A stretch of DNA of 64,000 nucleotides from Bufo bufo (lineage: Eukaryota; Chordata; Amphibia; Anura; Bufonidae), in the NCBI RefSeq assembly GCF_905171765.1, contig NC_053391.1, positions 108,040,644 through 108,104,643 on the forward strand, written 5' to 3'. Below, piece by piece: positions 11,861-22,029 of the stretch. Under the pieces are notes generated by a model, which was given only the letters and a program-made list of their open reading frames with translations, searched no databases and was not told the origin of the DNA. The position numbers were made by a program, and so were the translations under genes. How positions within the stretch are numbered: position 1 is the first letter of the stretch; every line of letters begins with the position of its first letter.

Positions 11861-12440
11861 TATATATATATATATATAATATGTTTTTTTTGTTTTTTTG
11901 GGGGGGTGGTGATTGTCTTATGTAATTTTTATATTTTTTTTATGGTGTTTTTCTGGCGAGGTAGATTATGTGATATTTTTTTATAGAGCAGGTCATTACA
12001 GATGCAGCGATACCTAATATGTCTACTTTTTTTAAAATGTATTTCACTTTAACACAATAAAGGATTTTTGAAACAAAGAAATCATTTCTTAGTGTCTCCA
12101 TTTTATGAAAGCCATATTTTTTTTATTTTTTGGGCCATAGTCTTATGTAGGGGCTAATTTTTGCAGGATGAGGTGACGGTTTGATTAGTACTATCAGTTT
12201 TTATTTATTTTTTTACAGCGTTTATCTGACAGTGGAGATTATGTAATATTTTTATAGAGCCAGTCGTTACGGATGCGGCAATATCTAATATGTCAGTTTT
12301 TTCCTTTTTATTTTCTATTTTTTATAACTTTAGGCTAAAGGGGCGTTGTTTTTTTAGTGAAACTTTTTAATTCTATTTAATTCATACATACCATTATCGC
12401 TAATGTCAGCCAGTTTAGTTTAGGTATTTCTGGTGACAGA

Positions 12441-12780
12441 AACCCTTTAAAGCATAAATGTGCATTAATAAATGTACTAAATTGCTCCTTACTAAACTCT
12501 CTATATAGTTTCTACCTGTATATTAGACCATAACTTCATTATTTGGTGCAATTTGGACCTCAAAATATCTATAATCCGATGGTTTATATAAAAATATTTA
12601 AATGGATATTAAATCGCAAGAAAAAAATTGTCCCAGGTGCTCCACATGCTGTAAAATAATACTCACCTAACCGATTCCCAGCTGCTGCAGTTGTGACGGA
12701 GTCAGTAATTATACTTTGGCCGGAGCTAGAGGCGTGGCCTAGTGTGAAAAGATTGCCCTGATGAGTGCCTGTAATTGTCC
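12441..12780. other. Unassigned spacer
   Basis: No gene or clear repeat recognised. A 'gaaaccctttaa' word at about 12439-12450 resembles the end of a TTAA-flanked element, but its partner was not found. Confidence 0.35.
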
Positions 12781-13311
12781 ATCTTGCGATTTTGGGAGGT
12801 ATGGTATCACTGTACTTTATTGGTCAGCAAACTTGCTTGACCTAAACCCCATAGAGAATCTATGGGGTATCGTCAAGGGGAAGATGAGAGACACTAGACC
12901 CAACAATGCAGGAGAGCTGAAGGCCACTATCAAAGAAACCTGGGCCTCCATAACACCTCAGCAGTGCCACAGGCTTATTGCCTCTATGCCACGCCGCATA
13001 GATGCAGTAATTCAAGCAAAAGGAGCCCCAACCAAGTACTGAGTGCATACACTGTACATACTATTCAGTAGACTTATATTTCTGTATTAAAAATAATTTT
13101 TTTAATTGGTCTTATATATTATTCTAATTTTCTGAGACACCAACTTTTGGGTTTTCATTAGCTGTAAGCCATAATCATCAACATAGAAAGAAATAAACTC
13201 TTGAAATAGATCACTCTGTGTGTAATGAATCTATATAATATACAAGTTTCACTTTTTTAAATAAATTACTGAAATATTCATGCTATTCTAATGTATTGAG
13301 TTGCACCTGTA
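12781..13311 (+). mobile_element. Tc1-like transposon, 3' fragment
   Basis: Only the last part of a Tc1-type element is present. It encodes the C-terminus of a transposase with [12 protein letters not shown] (carrying the catalytic Glu) and ends in KGAPTKY at 13040-13042. The 3' UTR ends near 13311 with 'attgagttgcacctgta', the expected terminal sequence of this family. The 5' inverted repeat, helix-turn-helix and both catalytic aspartates are absent. It is a different family from the other Tc1-like copies here. Confidence 0.8.
12809..13042 (+). pseudogene. Tc1-like transposase C-terminal fragment
   Basis: About 78 residues of open frame covering the region around the third catalytic residue through the normal C-terminus (WASITPQQCHRLIASMPRRI is typical). 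A full-length family member has about 340 residues. Without the N-terminal DNA-binding and DD segments it has no activity. The upstream frame from 12761 looks unrelated. Confidence 0.8.
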
Positions 13312-13728
13312 TACAATAACAAAGATTTATGATCTAATTAAAAGTGGAGGAGTAAATTTTCTGTATAGATGAATGGTGGCCTTCAAAAACATTTCCTCAG
13401 GTAGCTAATGAACCTAGTCTGATGCTGCTCTAGAGAACATAAAAGCTGACATGCTCTCTGCTGCCCTGAAATCTGGGAGACATCTTTTTCCTACATCAAA
13501 TTACTGTACACTGCTTGGGGTGAAAAATGTACGGTAGTTTGCTGAATCGCGAATTACCAGAGCAAGTTCTGTCTAGATACTGGTGCAGAAGGGGATTCTG
13601 AGTTCAGCAAACTACAGAACTGTACAACTGGGAGGGAACATACTGAAATGTGATAGTATATCTAGATAAATGATCTATAATTAACGGTAAACCAATGTTT
13701 TGAAAGACTATTATCTGCAGTAATACAT
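13312..13728. other. Unassigned spacer
   Basis: About 415 bases with no recognisable gene or repeat structure. Confidence 0.4.
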
Positions 13729-14517
13729 CAGGGGTGTAACTAGTGTTCTATGGGCCCCAGGGCAAACTTTGGATTGGTGCCATCCCTCCCGCCCAGCCAA
13801 GTTGTGCTTGCACCCTCTGCAACCGCAATTGTTACACCTCTGGTCTCTGGTAATAATAATATCCCCCCCCCCCACTACCCCCAGTAATGTCCCTATAGTG
13901 CCCACAGTAATGTCCCTATACTGCCCCCAGTAATGTCCTTCCACTGCCCCCAGTAATATTCATCCCCCCACTGTCCCCAGTAATCTCTCTATAGTGCCCC
14001 CAGTAATGTCCTTCCACTGTCCCTAGTAATGTCCCCCACTGCTCCAAGTAATGTCCCCCACTGCCCCAGTAATGTCCTTCCACTGCCCCCTGTAATGTCC
14101 TTCCACTGCCCCCAGTAATATTCATCCCCCCACTGTGCCCAGTAATCTCTCTATAGTGCCCCCAGTAAATTTTCCCAGTCTTCACTCACATGTAACAGGG
14201 CCTGGCAATGTCACTGCACTTCATGCAGGCCTGTCAGATCGCTCATCACAGCATCACATGGGGTTGGTCCAGCATCTATCAGGTTCCAGCACTGCCCTAC
14301 GAGTAGTATTCACATATGACTCGAGTGGTCGGATCCTGACCATGTTAGTCAGGTTCCGACCACCCACTTACTTTGTGAAAACTACTAGTAGGGCAGCACT
14401 AGGGCTTGATAGATGCCGGACCGACCGCATGCTGCTGTGATGAGTGCTCTGACGGGGCCCAAAATAAAGTACAGTGTTACGGTTGCACCCTCTGCGGCCG
14501 CGATCATCACGCCCCTG
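13729..14517. mobile_element. hAT-type non-autonomous element with minisatellite and inverted repeat
   Basis: The left end CAGGGGTGTAACTAG and the reverse complement of the right end, CAGGGGCGTGATGATC, are short terminal inverted repeats typical of hAT elements. The flanks TAATACAT (13721-13728) and TAATACTG (after one extra base on the right) look like a decayed 8-bp duplication. Inside lie about 15 copies of a CCCAGTAATGTCC-type unit (13860-14170) and a long imperfect inverted repeat (about 14236-14443, ~95-bp arms). There is no transposase. Confidence 0.75.
13860..14170. repeat. Minisatellite of ~15-22-bp CCCAGTAATGTCC units
   Basis: Degenerate tandem units alternate between 'gtccctatagtgcc' and 'gtccttccactgcc' around the constant core CCCCAGTAAT. 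A longer block repeats as a higher-order unit: the stretch ending 'ttcatccccccactgt..ccagtaatctctctatagtgcc' appears at about 13957-13998 and 14119-14160. Confidence 0.85.
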
Positions 14518-15014
14518 GTAATACTGCAGATATGGAGTCCAGATCACTATTTTTTATTTTCCTACTGCCCTCCATTCCCCTGCTGTTAGGGTTTAAAGCT
14601 GTGCTGAAATACGTTGTCAGGACTGATGTGCATGTGCCCAGGAGTCTCCTCCATTATGTTAGCACAGTATTCCAGGTTTTGGTTTTCAGTGCAGCTCTGA
14701 GCACTGACAGCGGGAAAATGGGGGACAGTAGGGAAAAAAAAATGGCGACCTGTTCTTTTGTGCAGTACTTACTGTATTACTGCAAATAATAGTACAGGAT
14801 TGTGGAGATAGATTCCCTTTAAGGCAATCTGGAAAATTAAATGCTTGTATTCCTCGTGAAATAATACTGGAGCGTGTTTTCTTAGAACTCTGCATTGTGT
14901 CATTCCCCTTTTATTCCTCTTGGAAATGTAAGAATAAACTGGGTGTTGCATGGTCACCACACTTGCAAAGGGTGCAGGGAGGGAACAGCAATCCTGGGTC
15001 AGGCACAGGCAAAA
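14518..15014. other. Unassigned spacer
   Basis: No recognisable gene; a 127-codon open frame here has no domain I recognise and overlaps the hAT element edge, so I do not call it. Confidence 0.35.
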
Positions 15015-16334
15015 TGTGGTTTTGTAGAAATGGGGAAGCACTCGATTAAGCTCCATATTCGTTATCAATCCATCTTTAATAGACGTCCACTAGAATTTCC
15101 AGACGTCCACTAGAATCCCTTACGTTTTTCGGATTGTGTAGATACATCCTTCCTCATAGCACAAAACTCACAGAAAACACGTGAAAGGATGGAGAGCGGA
15201 GACACAATAGGGGTATTGACAAAGACTTATACAACAGTCTTTGTTCCCCCCCTGCGCTGGTGGAGAAAGGCCTCATCATAAATTTGGCGCACCGCTGGCA
15301 GTACGTTCTCCTGGAATCTAAACTACTCCAATCCCTGACTGGTGTAGTTTTACTCCTCTTTTACACCTATTTTCAGGCATAAAACTAAGTACTGTAAATT
15401 TGTCAGGCCAAAGCCCCAGTCCCCGCCATTACCTCGCCACTCCCAAATGGTGAGGATGGTGTACAAATCTCTATGCAACAAAATATTGTCGCGTAGGGGT
15501 TTAAAAAGTCACAGAAAAGGGTTTATGTGACAACTTTTATGCCAATACCTGGAGTAAGAATCTTTGTAAATTGAGTTATTTACAAACAGTTTTCCGCCTC
15601 TTTTGGGTGTAAAATTGTCACAAAATTGTTTTTAAGACGCATTTGACACAAAGGAGTGTTGAGGGAGTGGCAGGGACAGAGCGAGGGCGTGGTAGGGCCT
15701 GGGCCGAGGCTGGTACTCGACCCATGCAAATTTACTAATTTTAGGCCTAATGCATACGAACGTACTTTTTTTCCGTGTCTGTTCCGCTATTTTTCAGACC
15801 ATATGCGGAAGCATTCATTTCAATGGGTCCACAAAAAAAACGGAAGTTACTGTGTGCATTCCGTTTCCGTATGTCCGTTAAGCAAAAAAAAAGAACATGT
15901 CCTATTATTGTCCACATTACTGACAAGTTTAGGACTGTTCTATTAAGGGCCAGCTGTTCTGTTCCGCCAAATTCGGAATGCACACGGACGTCATCCGTAT
16001 TTTATGCGGATCCGTGTTTTGCAGACCGCAAAATACATGCGGTCGTGTGCATGAGGCCTTACACCAGGAATTTTCCTCCAGGCACAGTATTACTACCAAA
16101 GATGTGCTTAGTTTATGACAACACTGGTGTAAAATGAACAAAAAAGATTGTAAAAAAATAGCGGTTTTAATAAATGACCCCCTTTGAGTTTTGGGCTATG
16201 AGGAAGGATGTAACTACTCCATCTGAGACATGTAAGCGACACCAGTGGATGTCTGGAATGTTTTTAAGATGGAATAATAAAGAATATGGATTTTAATAGA
16301 GTGCTGAGGATTTCCCCATTTCTACAAAACGACA
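15015..16334. mobile_element. Element with ~150-bp terminal inverted repeats, possibly Penelope-derived
   Basis: The left arm (15015-15170) beginning TGTGGTTTTGTAGAAATGGG and the right arm (16185-16334) are inverted copies of each other over about 150 bases. The left arm contains a small tandem duplication of 'agacgtccactagaat' (15081-15115). The arms hold a decayed hammerhead-like motif (see findings). The interior is non-coding and includes a nested MITE at 15744-16058. Class is uncertain; inverted arms with ribozyme-like sequence would fit pseudo-LTRs of a Penelope-like element. Confidence 0.6.
15744..16058. mobile_element. MITE with TTA target duplication
   Basis: Ends GGCCTAATGCATACGAACGT and (reverse-complemented right end) GGCCTCATGCACACGACCGC are terminal inverted repeats. 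TTA flanks both sides (15741-15743 and 16059-16061). A 3-bp TTA/TAA duplication fits PIF/Harbinger-type MITEs. No coding capacity. It sits inside the larger inverted-arm element and is therefore younger. Confidence 0.78.
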
Positions 16335-18239
16335 TGCTTGTATATATACCGCATTATTCTAAAATACAGCAGCACCAAAAATAGAGCTAGGTAATTTATG
16401 GTGTTAATATTTCCTAAATGAATGGGGCTATTATGTAATCATAAATGCAGTTACAATGATTACTGCCATTACCAAGCTTTGTTCAGCAGGCCCCCTATGT
16501 GTTCTTAGGGTTGGGAGATTAGTCGCTGCCGTAGACGTGTCTGCAGATATTGTATAGGCTCATAAATCTTTTACAACTTTAGCGCACAATTCAGTTTTAG
16601 CTCCCCACCCTATGCATGGATTTAGTATAAATACTATGAAAGCCATAAGAGAAAGGCTCGGCTCAAGTTGGCCACTTAAAACCTATTAATGCCATCTCAT
16701 GCCCTATCTACACTGCCAACCCCCATTAGATGACCCTTTGCGCCTACATGTTATGAAATGAGATGGATGCTCTATTTTAAAAACAGTGCCAACCTTTCTA
16801 CAGGTAGGGTGCAGTACTGCAGCCCAGTCCCATTCATTTCAGTAAAGCTGAGCTGTGGTAGCGGAGAAGAAGACAGCAGTTGAGCTATAGTAGCAGAGAG
16901 GAAGAAGCGCCAGAGTCTTATGTCCCGGAAAAGGAGGCACCATGACATGACCAAAACCAGCAACTGTAGGTGCTGTGTGCTATGGGATATATATAATTCT
17001 ACATATTTGTATTTTACAGCTATCTTCTACCAGCACCTCCATGTCCTGCATTTTGCAGGTTAAGATGGCTGGGAAGGATGGTGGGTAAGTGGTAAGAACG
17101 TGTTTTTTAGGGCTCGCGCACACGACCGTTGTTGGCTGGTGCCCATATTGCGGCCCGCAAACAGCGGGTCCACAATATACGGGCACCGGCCATTTGTGCA
17201 CCACATCACAGATGTGAATGGGTCCGCAATCCGGAAGGTGCGGTGTGGAACGGAGGCTCAGAACCCCACGGAAGCACTACGGTGTGCATCCGTGTTTTTT
17301 TGTCTGTGCCTCCGCACCGCAAAAAAGTAGAACATGTTCTATTCTTCGTTTATTTGTTGGTAGATTAGCAAGAAGTGGAAACTACAGACAGGTTAGATAG
17401 GGTGCCATACTGTACATCCTCTTTTTCCTATACATGTCCTCTTTCCAGGACCTAAAAAAATGTCCTGGCTGGGATTTATAAATGTACAAAAATTTACAAG
17501 ATACTCAAAGGGGAGTGGGGAGTTTGAGCCGCGGGGCAGGCACTATTACTGATGAGCACTTCCATTGTTGAGCACTCATTAGTACAGCCTTAGAGGACAG
17601 GCCCCAAGGAGCAGTGAATATGCACTTTATTCACCTCTTCCAGGACCTCTTCCGCAGGTGCTGGGACTACCTCTGTCCTCACTTCATAAGGCGATAGGAC
17701 ATGGTGTGCAAAGGCACCAGAACATATTGTTCTGGTCTGCGGTGCGGGAAGATCCAGAATAGAGGCCCCGGCAGTGTAAAGAAGAGGTCAGAATTTTTTT
17801 TCTTTTTTTGTCCATTCGCGCCATGCCACCATTCTTCCCCAAGTGTCCTCCTTTTTGGAAACCAAAATATGGTCCCCTAAGTTAGACTATGTTATTCTGT
17901 GACTAATATCGATGCTATGGAAAGTCAAATTCTTAGTCCTCATGCTCATGACGAAGGCATGTGCACAGGCCTTATATGGCAGCACCATGGCTCTCTACTG
18001 GTCATTATTACAAATTCATCGGGCGCTTCGGGTGCCTCTATTATTAGCGTATGTGCTGAAACATTCCACAGGTTTTTTTTCTCACAGGAAATCACTATTG
18101 TAAAATTGAAGGCACGTAGAGGTGCAGGATGGGTCCACAGCAGGCTAGGTTCCCTATATACTTGAGCTTGTTAAATGCATAAAATAGTATGTAAAATGTC
18201 TACATGTTTATTCAATATCTCTACACAATAGTAAGATTC
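16335..18239. other. Mostly unassigned sequence with a truncated MITE at 17110
   Basis: No gene recognised. At 17107-17109 TTA is followed by GGGCTCGCGCACACGACCG, the same style of end as the MITEs at 15744 and 32726. It contains a hairpin (GGTGCCCATATTGCGGCCCG against its complement, 17138-17190), but the matching right end is missing. The remainder (16335-17106 and about 17350-18239) shows no structure I can name. Confidence 0.4.
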
Positions 18240-18243
18240 TTAA

Positions 18244-19320
18244 AGGGGTTGTCCCACGAAAAATATTCTACAGCTTTCAAACCAGCACCTGGATGTAAAT
18301 ACTTTTATAATTGCATGTAATTAAAAATTTTGCATAGCCACTGAGTTATTCAATAAAATGAATTTTTATAGCGCCACCTGCTGTGTGTTTTTTTCTTATT
18401 TCGTTCACCTGCTCACTGAGAAGGCCGCACATGCTCAGTTTCATCTTTCAACTGCCTCCTGAGCTGTGATAGGGAGATCATGGACACGCCCCCTTAGCTA
18501 CGTCAGAAGAGACACTCCCCTTGAGCTTTTAGCTTAATATAAATCTAACAGAGCAATGAATGGGTAGATCTCTGGATCCATGTGAGGTACAGGGCTGGTT
18601 CTGGCTTTGTTAGAAAGAGATTGTATAGGCCCCCCAGAGCGATTAGCTTGGGGGACACATGGGGGCACATACACCTTTAGGGTAGGGTAAAGGTTTTTGT
18701 ATGATTTGTGTTTTCTCCCCCCCCCCCCTCTTTTCGTTGACAGGTAAAGTTATCTTAGGAGAATTTTACCTGAGAGAAGATCTCCAGGTTAATCTGGTTA
18801 GAAGCAGTAATAGCTGGAGAATCGAGGTCTATGCTGATTGGTTGCCTTCCGTTGCTGGGGGAGAAATCCAAGCTGCTGATTTGTTGTTGCAGCGAACGGC
18901 AGGAATCTGACCCCTTTATATTGCATCACTTGGCTGAGCTGGGGTGTCAGTTTGAAGAAGACCTGATCTGCGCCCTCCCTCCCTCCCTCCCTAAAAACTT
19001 TATTATTTTCTGTTGCATGCTTTATTAGTGGGATTGTGCTATAGCTGAGTGGATTGTGGTTTTTAAAGGTTAATGAATTGGTTTTTAATGGTTAAGTATT
19101 TATGTATTCTAAATGATTGATAAATTAATTTAAAGCATTCATTTATTGGGTAACTCATAATAAAGCATTGCGGCCATTTCTTCCATCATAAAGGAGGTGT
19201 CTGAGTCTTCATTTATTTATTAATTATTTTAGGTTAAGCTTTGTGGGTGTAATGCGTCTCCATGTCATGGACTATATGATGTCTGATTTTCATGTTTTAC
19301 ATAGTCATGGGATAACCCCT
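18244..19320. mobile_element. TTAA-flanked DNA transposon, non-autonomous, 1077 bp
   Basis: TTAA occurs at 18240-18243 and 19321-19324, and the element ends are AGGGGTTGTCCCA and, reverse-complemented, AGGGGTTATCCCA. A TTAA duplication is the signature of the piggyBac and Kolobok superfamilies; which of the two cannot be settled from the ends alone. No transposase is present. A second fragment with the same end occurs at 32222-32240. Confidence 0.85.
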
Positions 19321-19324
19321 TTAA

Positions 19325-19836
19325 GGGTCACTGAAAAAAAGCACAGCAGATGAGAAATACAAACATTGTATACTTCTGTCATCACCATGCACAGTGCTGA
19401 ACTCACTGTAGACACTCCGGCTCTGTGCACACTTGTGCTTACACAGCACACAGGGCTTTAACACAGCGGTATTATATAATTCATCCAGGTTGTGCATCAG
19501 TTATGCAATCTCTGCACCCTAAAGTATAAAAATACCCTATGTAGAAATAATGGAATGGGTGACCTACATAGTAATGCATTTATTTTTACGATAAAGAGCA
19601 TTATAAGCTGTTCTGACTTTTCTTGTATGGGGTTGGATCAAGTATGAAATTCAGTTCCATTAAAATATGCATAAGGAAGAACGAGGGCTAAGAGTAATGA
19701 TATTCTTGATCCTTACAGCTTACTGCATGTCATTTACTGAGCTGTCTCCATACAGAATGGTATATAGCCGGGATGGTCTGAGAATTGGGCTGCCACATTT
19801 TCACTGTGGCCCTGTCTAAGCGCTGCACTGGTCCCC
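19325..19836. other. Unassigned spacer
   Basis: About 510 bases without recognisable gene, repeat or RNA. Confidence 0.4.
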
Positions 19837-20204
19837 CGTGCAGCCAGTGGCGGATTACAATAGGGACGTTCGGGTCGGCAGCCCCGGGCCCAGCACCGAT
19901 GGGGGGCCCAATGCTGACCAGAACGCCCACATACTGCGGCGGGGCACGGGAGCGCATAGCTCCCTGTCCCGTCGCCGATCACCGCCATAGGCTTCAAGCC
20001 TTGTAGGCCTGAGGCCTATGCGGTAGTGAAATCCCGGCGCAGGAGTGCGTGATGACGTCATCGCGCGCCTGTGCTGGGACGCAGCACTGTGACGCGCCTG
20101 ACTCATCCCGCCTTCCTCTGCGAGCAAGCGCCTGGCCCTGGACATAGGTGAGTATTTATCTTTTCATTTTTTGTTCATTTTTTTGTTTTTTTATTTCATG
20201 TGCC

Positions 20205-20880
20205 TACTTTGGGGGGGGGGGGGGGGACACACAGGAGGACATATTAGGGAAGCTAAATCGAGTACATGGGGGGGGAATGTGGGGGCTGTATGGGGGCAAA
20301 TTATTATGGGAGGGACTACTATGTGGGGGCAAATTACTAGTTGGGACAGTGTGGGGGCAAATTACTATGTGGGGGCAAATTATTATGAGAGGGACTACTA
20401 TGTGGGGGCAAATTACTAGATGGGGCAGTGTGGGGGCAAATTGCTATGTGGGGGCAGTGTGGGGGGCAAATTATTATGGGAGGGACTACTATGTGGGGGA
20501 AAATTTCTATATGGGGCAGTGTGGGGGAAACTATTGTGTGGGGGTAATTGCTATGTGGGGACAGTGTGGGGAAATTGCTATGTGGGGGCAAATTACTATG
20601 TGGGGGCAGTATGGGGAAAACGATTGTGTGGGGGCAGTGTGGGGAAATTGCTATGTGGGAACAGTGTGGGGAAATTGCTATGTGGGGGCAAATTACTATG
20701 TGGGGGCAGTGTGGGGCAAATTACTGTGTGGGGGCAAACTACTATATGGGGGCAGTTTGGGGGAAATTACTGTGTGGGGGCAAATTACTATGGGGGATTA
20801 CTATGTGGGGGCAGTGTGGTGGAAATTACTATATGGGGGTGTAGCTATTGGGGAGGCACTGTAGGGGCAATTCTATTATT
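20205..20880. repeat. G-rich minisatellite, GGGGGCAAATTACTATGTG units
   Basis: About 30 degenerate units alternate between 'gggggcaaattactatgtg' and 'gggggcagtgt' forms. On the plus strand much of it is open in all three frames, producing Gly/Trp/Cys-rich frames of up to 238 codons that are artefacts of the repeat. It starts after a run of G at about 20211-20226. Confidence 0.9.
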
Positions 20881-20990
20881 TTTGGGGACACTATACAGGG
20901 ATTATTGCCTGGAGCACAATAGAGGGTGTTATTATTACTCGGGACACTCTAGGGGACATTATAGCTGCTGTGGACACTATAGGAACATTT

Positions 20991-21124
20991 GGGGTAATTT
21001 ATCAAACTGGTGTAACGCAGAACTGGCTTAGTTGCCCATAGCAGCCAATCAGATTCCACCTTTCATATTTGACAGCTCTTTTGGAAATCCAGTTCTACTT
21101 TACACCAGTTTGATAAATTACCCC
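20991..21124. mobile_element. Short palindromic MITE nested in the hAT element
   Basis: It begins GGGGTAATTTATCAAACTGG and ends with the exact reverse complement; inside is the word 'cttagttgcccatagcagcc', which I associate with an abundant frog MITE. It is 134 bp, has no coding capacity and is younger than its hAT host. Confidence 0.85.
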
Positions 21125-21666
21125 AATTATGTCTATTAGGGTCACTATTTTTTCAGCAGTATAGTTCCTTGGGCATTGGGGAGCACAACGGGCACAGTAT
21201 TGGGGGTGGCAGGATGACACTGTGGGGACACCAGGATGAGGAGGTTGATGGAAAAATTTTGAAATCTAACGTGTCTGTGTTACAAACTGTAGAGACGAGA
21301 TGCGGCTGAAAGAATTTGCCATGGTGATCTGGGTCAAATGGAGGAGAAGAGGAAAGAGAAGGTCTACATGACAGGAGATGTCACTGGATGTAAGAGGTAT
21401 GTGGTGCTGTATTCTCCTCCATATCTTTTTTATTACAATTATATGTATTTTAAATTTGGCGACCAAATTTTTCAGTTTAGGACCCAATTTGGGGTATTTT
21501 TTTTTAGTCTGAAGATGTCATATGGCCTAAGAAGAGACTGTGGCGCTCATGAAGCACCGCAGCCTCTTCATACAAAAAAAAAAAACTAAACTAAAATGGA
21601 GGGGGGGCCCAAGTTGGGTAGACAGCCCCGGGCCTATCATGCACTTAATCCACCCCTGCGTGCAGC

Positions 21667-22025
21667 TGAGAGCCGGGGCTTGGCTCTTACATGAGAGCCG
21701 CGCTCCTGCTCTAACTGTCTAGACTGGCAGTAGCACCGATCAGGGCTGTTTAACCCCTTACATGCAATAGAACACGGCGCCCGCCGCATGTAAGTGGTTA
21801 CAGAGGGAGCAGATTCCCTCTGTCTCCCATCGACATCCCGCAAATAAGATTGTGAGGTTCCGATGTGTGTATACGCAGTCTTGAACCTGGTATAGGCCCA
21901 AGCCTGCCTTGAGTGTTCCCCAGCATTCTGCAACTCTCTGGTGCAGCCTGCTGTTCAATATCAGTATAGCATTGTATTTTAGAAGTGATCAAAAGATCGC
22001 CTGTTATAGTCCACTTGTGGGACTA
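21667..22025. other. Unassigned spacer
   Basis: About 360 bases between two transposons; no gene, RNA or repeat recognised. Confidence 0.35.
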
Positions 22026-22029
22026 TTAA

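Larger units (their letters stand above)
8404..12440. mobile_element. TTAA-type element with ~340-bp internal tandem monomers, right end unresolved
   Basis: A TTAA at 8400-8403 is followed by CCCCTTCAACCCCAGGCCAG, the reverse complement of which resembles the end of the similar element at 47.3 kb. The interior contains head-to-tail monomers anchored by the word GGTTGTTA at 9995, 10339 and 10672 (spacing 344 and 333), resuming at about 11988 and 12264 after a Tc1-like insertion. Monomers carry TTTTTATAGAGC and 'cctaatatgtct'. A separate short insertion may occupy about 9420-9790. No ORF is preserved, so the element is non-autonomous. The right end is not identified; 12440 is an estimate. Confidence 0.65.
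19845..21658. mobile_element. hAT-type non-autonomous element, 1814 bp, CGTGCAGC duplication
   Basis: The ends CAGTGGCGGATTA and, reverse-complemented, CAGGGGTGGATTAA are terminal inverted repeats. The 8-bp sequence CGTGCAGC is perfectly duplicated at 19837-19844 and 21659-21666, the target-site length of hAT transposons. The inside has no transposase. It contains a G-rich subterminal block, a minisatellite (20205-20880) and a nested palindromic MITE (20991-21124). The exact duplication suggests this insertion is fairly recent. Confidence 0.92.

Noticed and set aside
14135..14789. Overlapping plus-strand frames of 101 and 127 codons
   Set aside because: They cross the boundary of the 13729-14517 hAT element and its inverted repeat, so they cannot be one ancestral gene.
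20148..21031. Open frames of 238 and 203 codons rich in Gly, Cys, Trp and Tyr
   Set aside because: They translate the G-rich minisatellite of a non-autonomous hAT element; several frames are open simultaneously and encode only low-complexity sequence.
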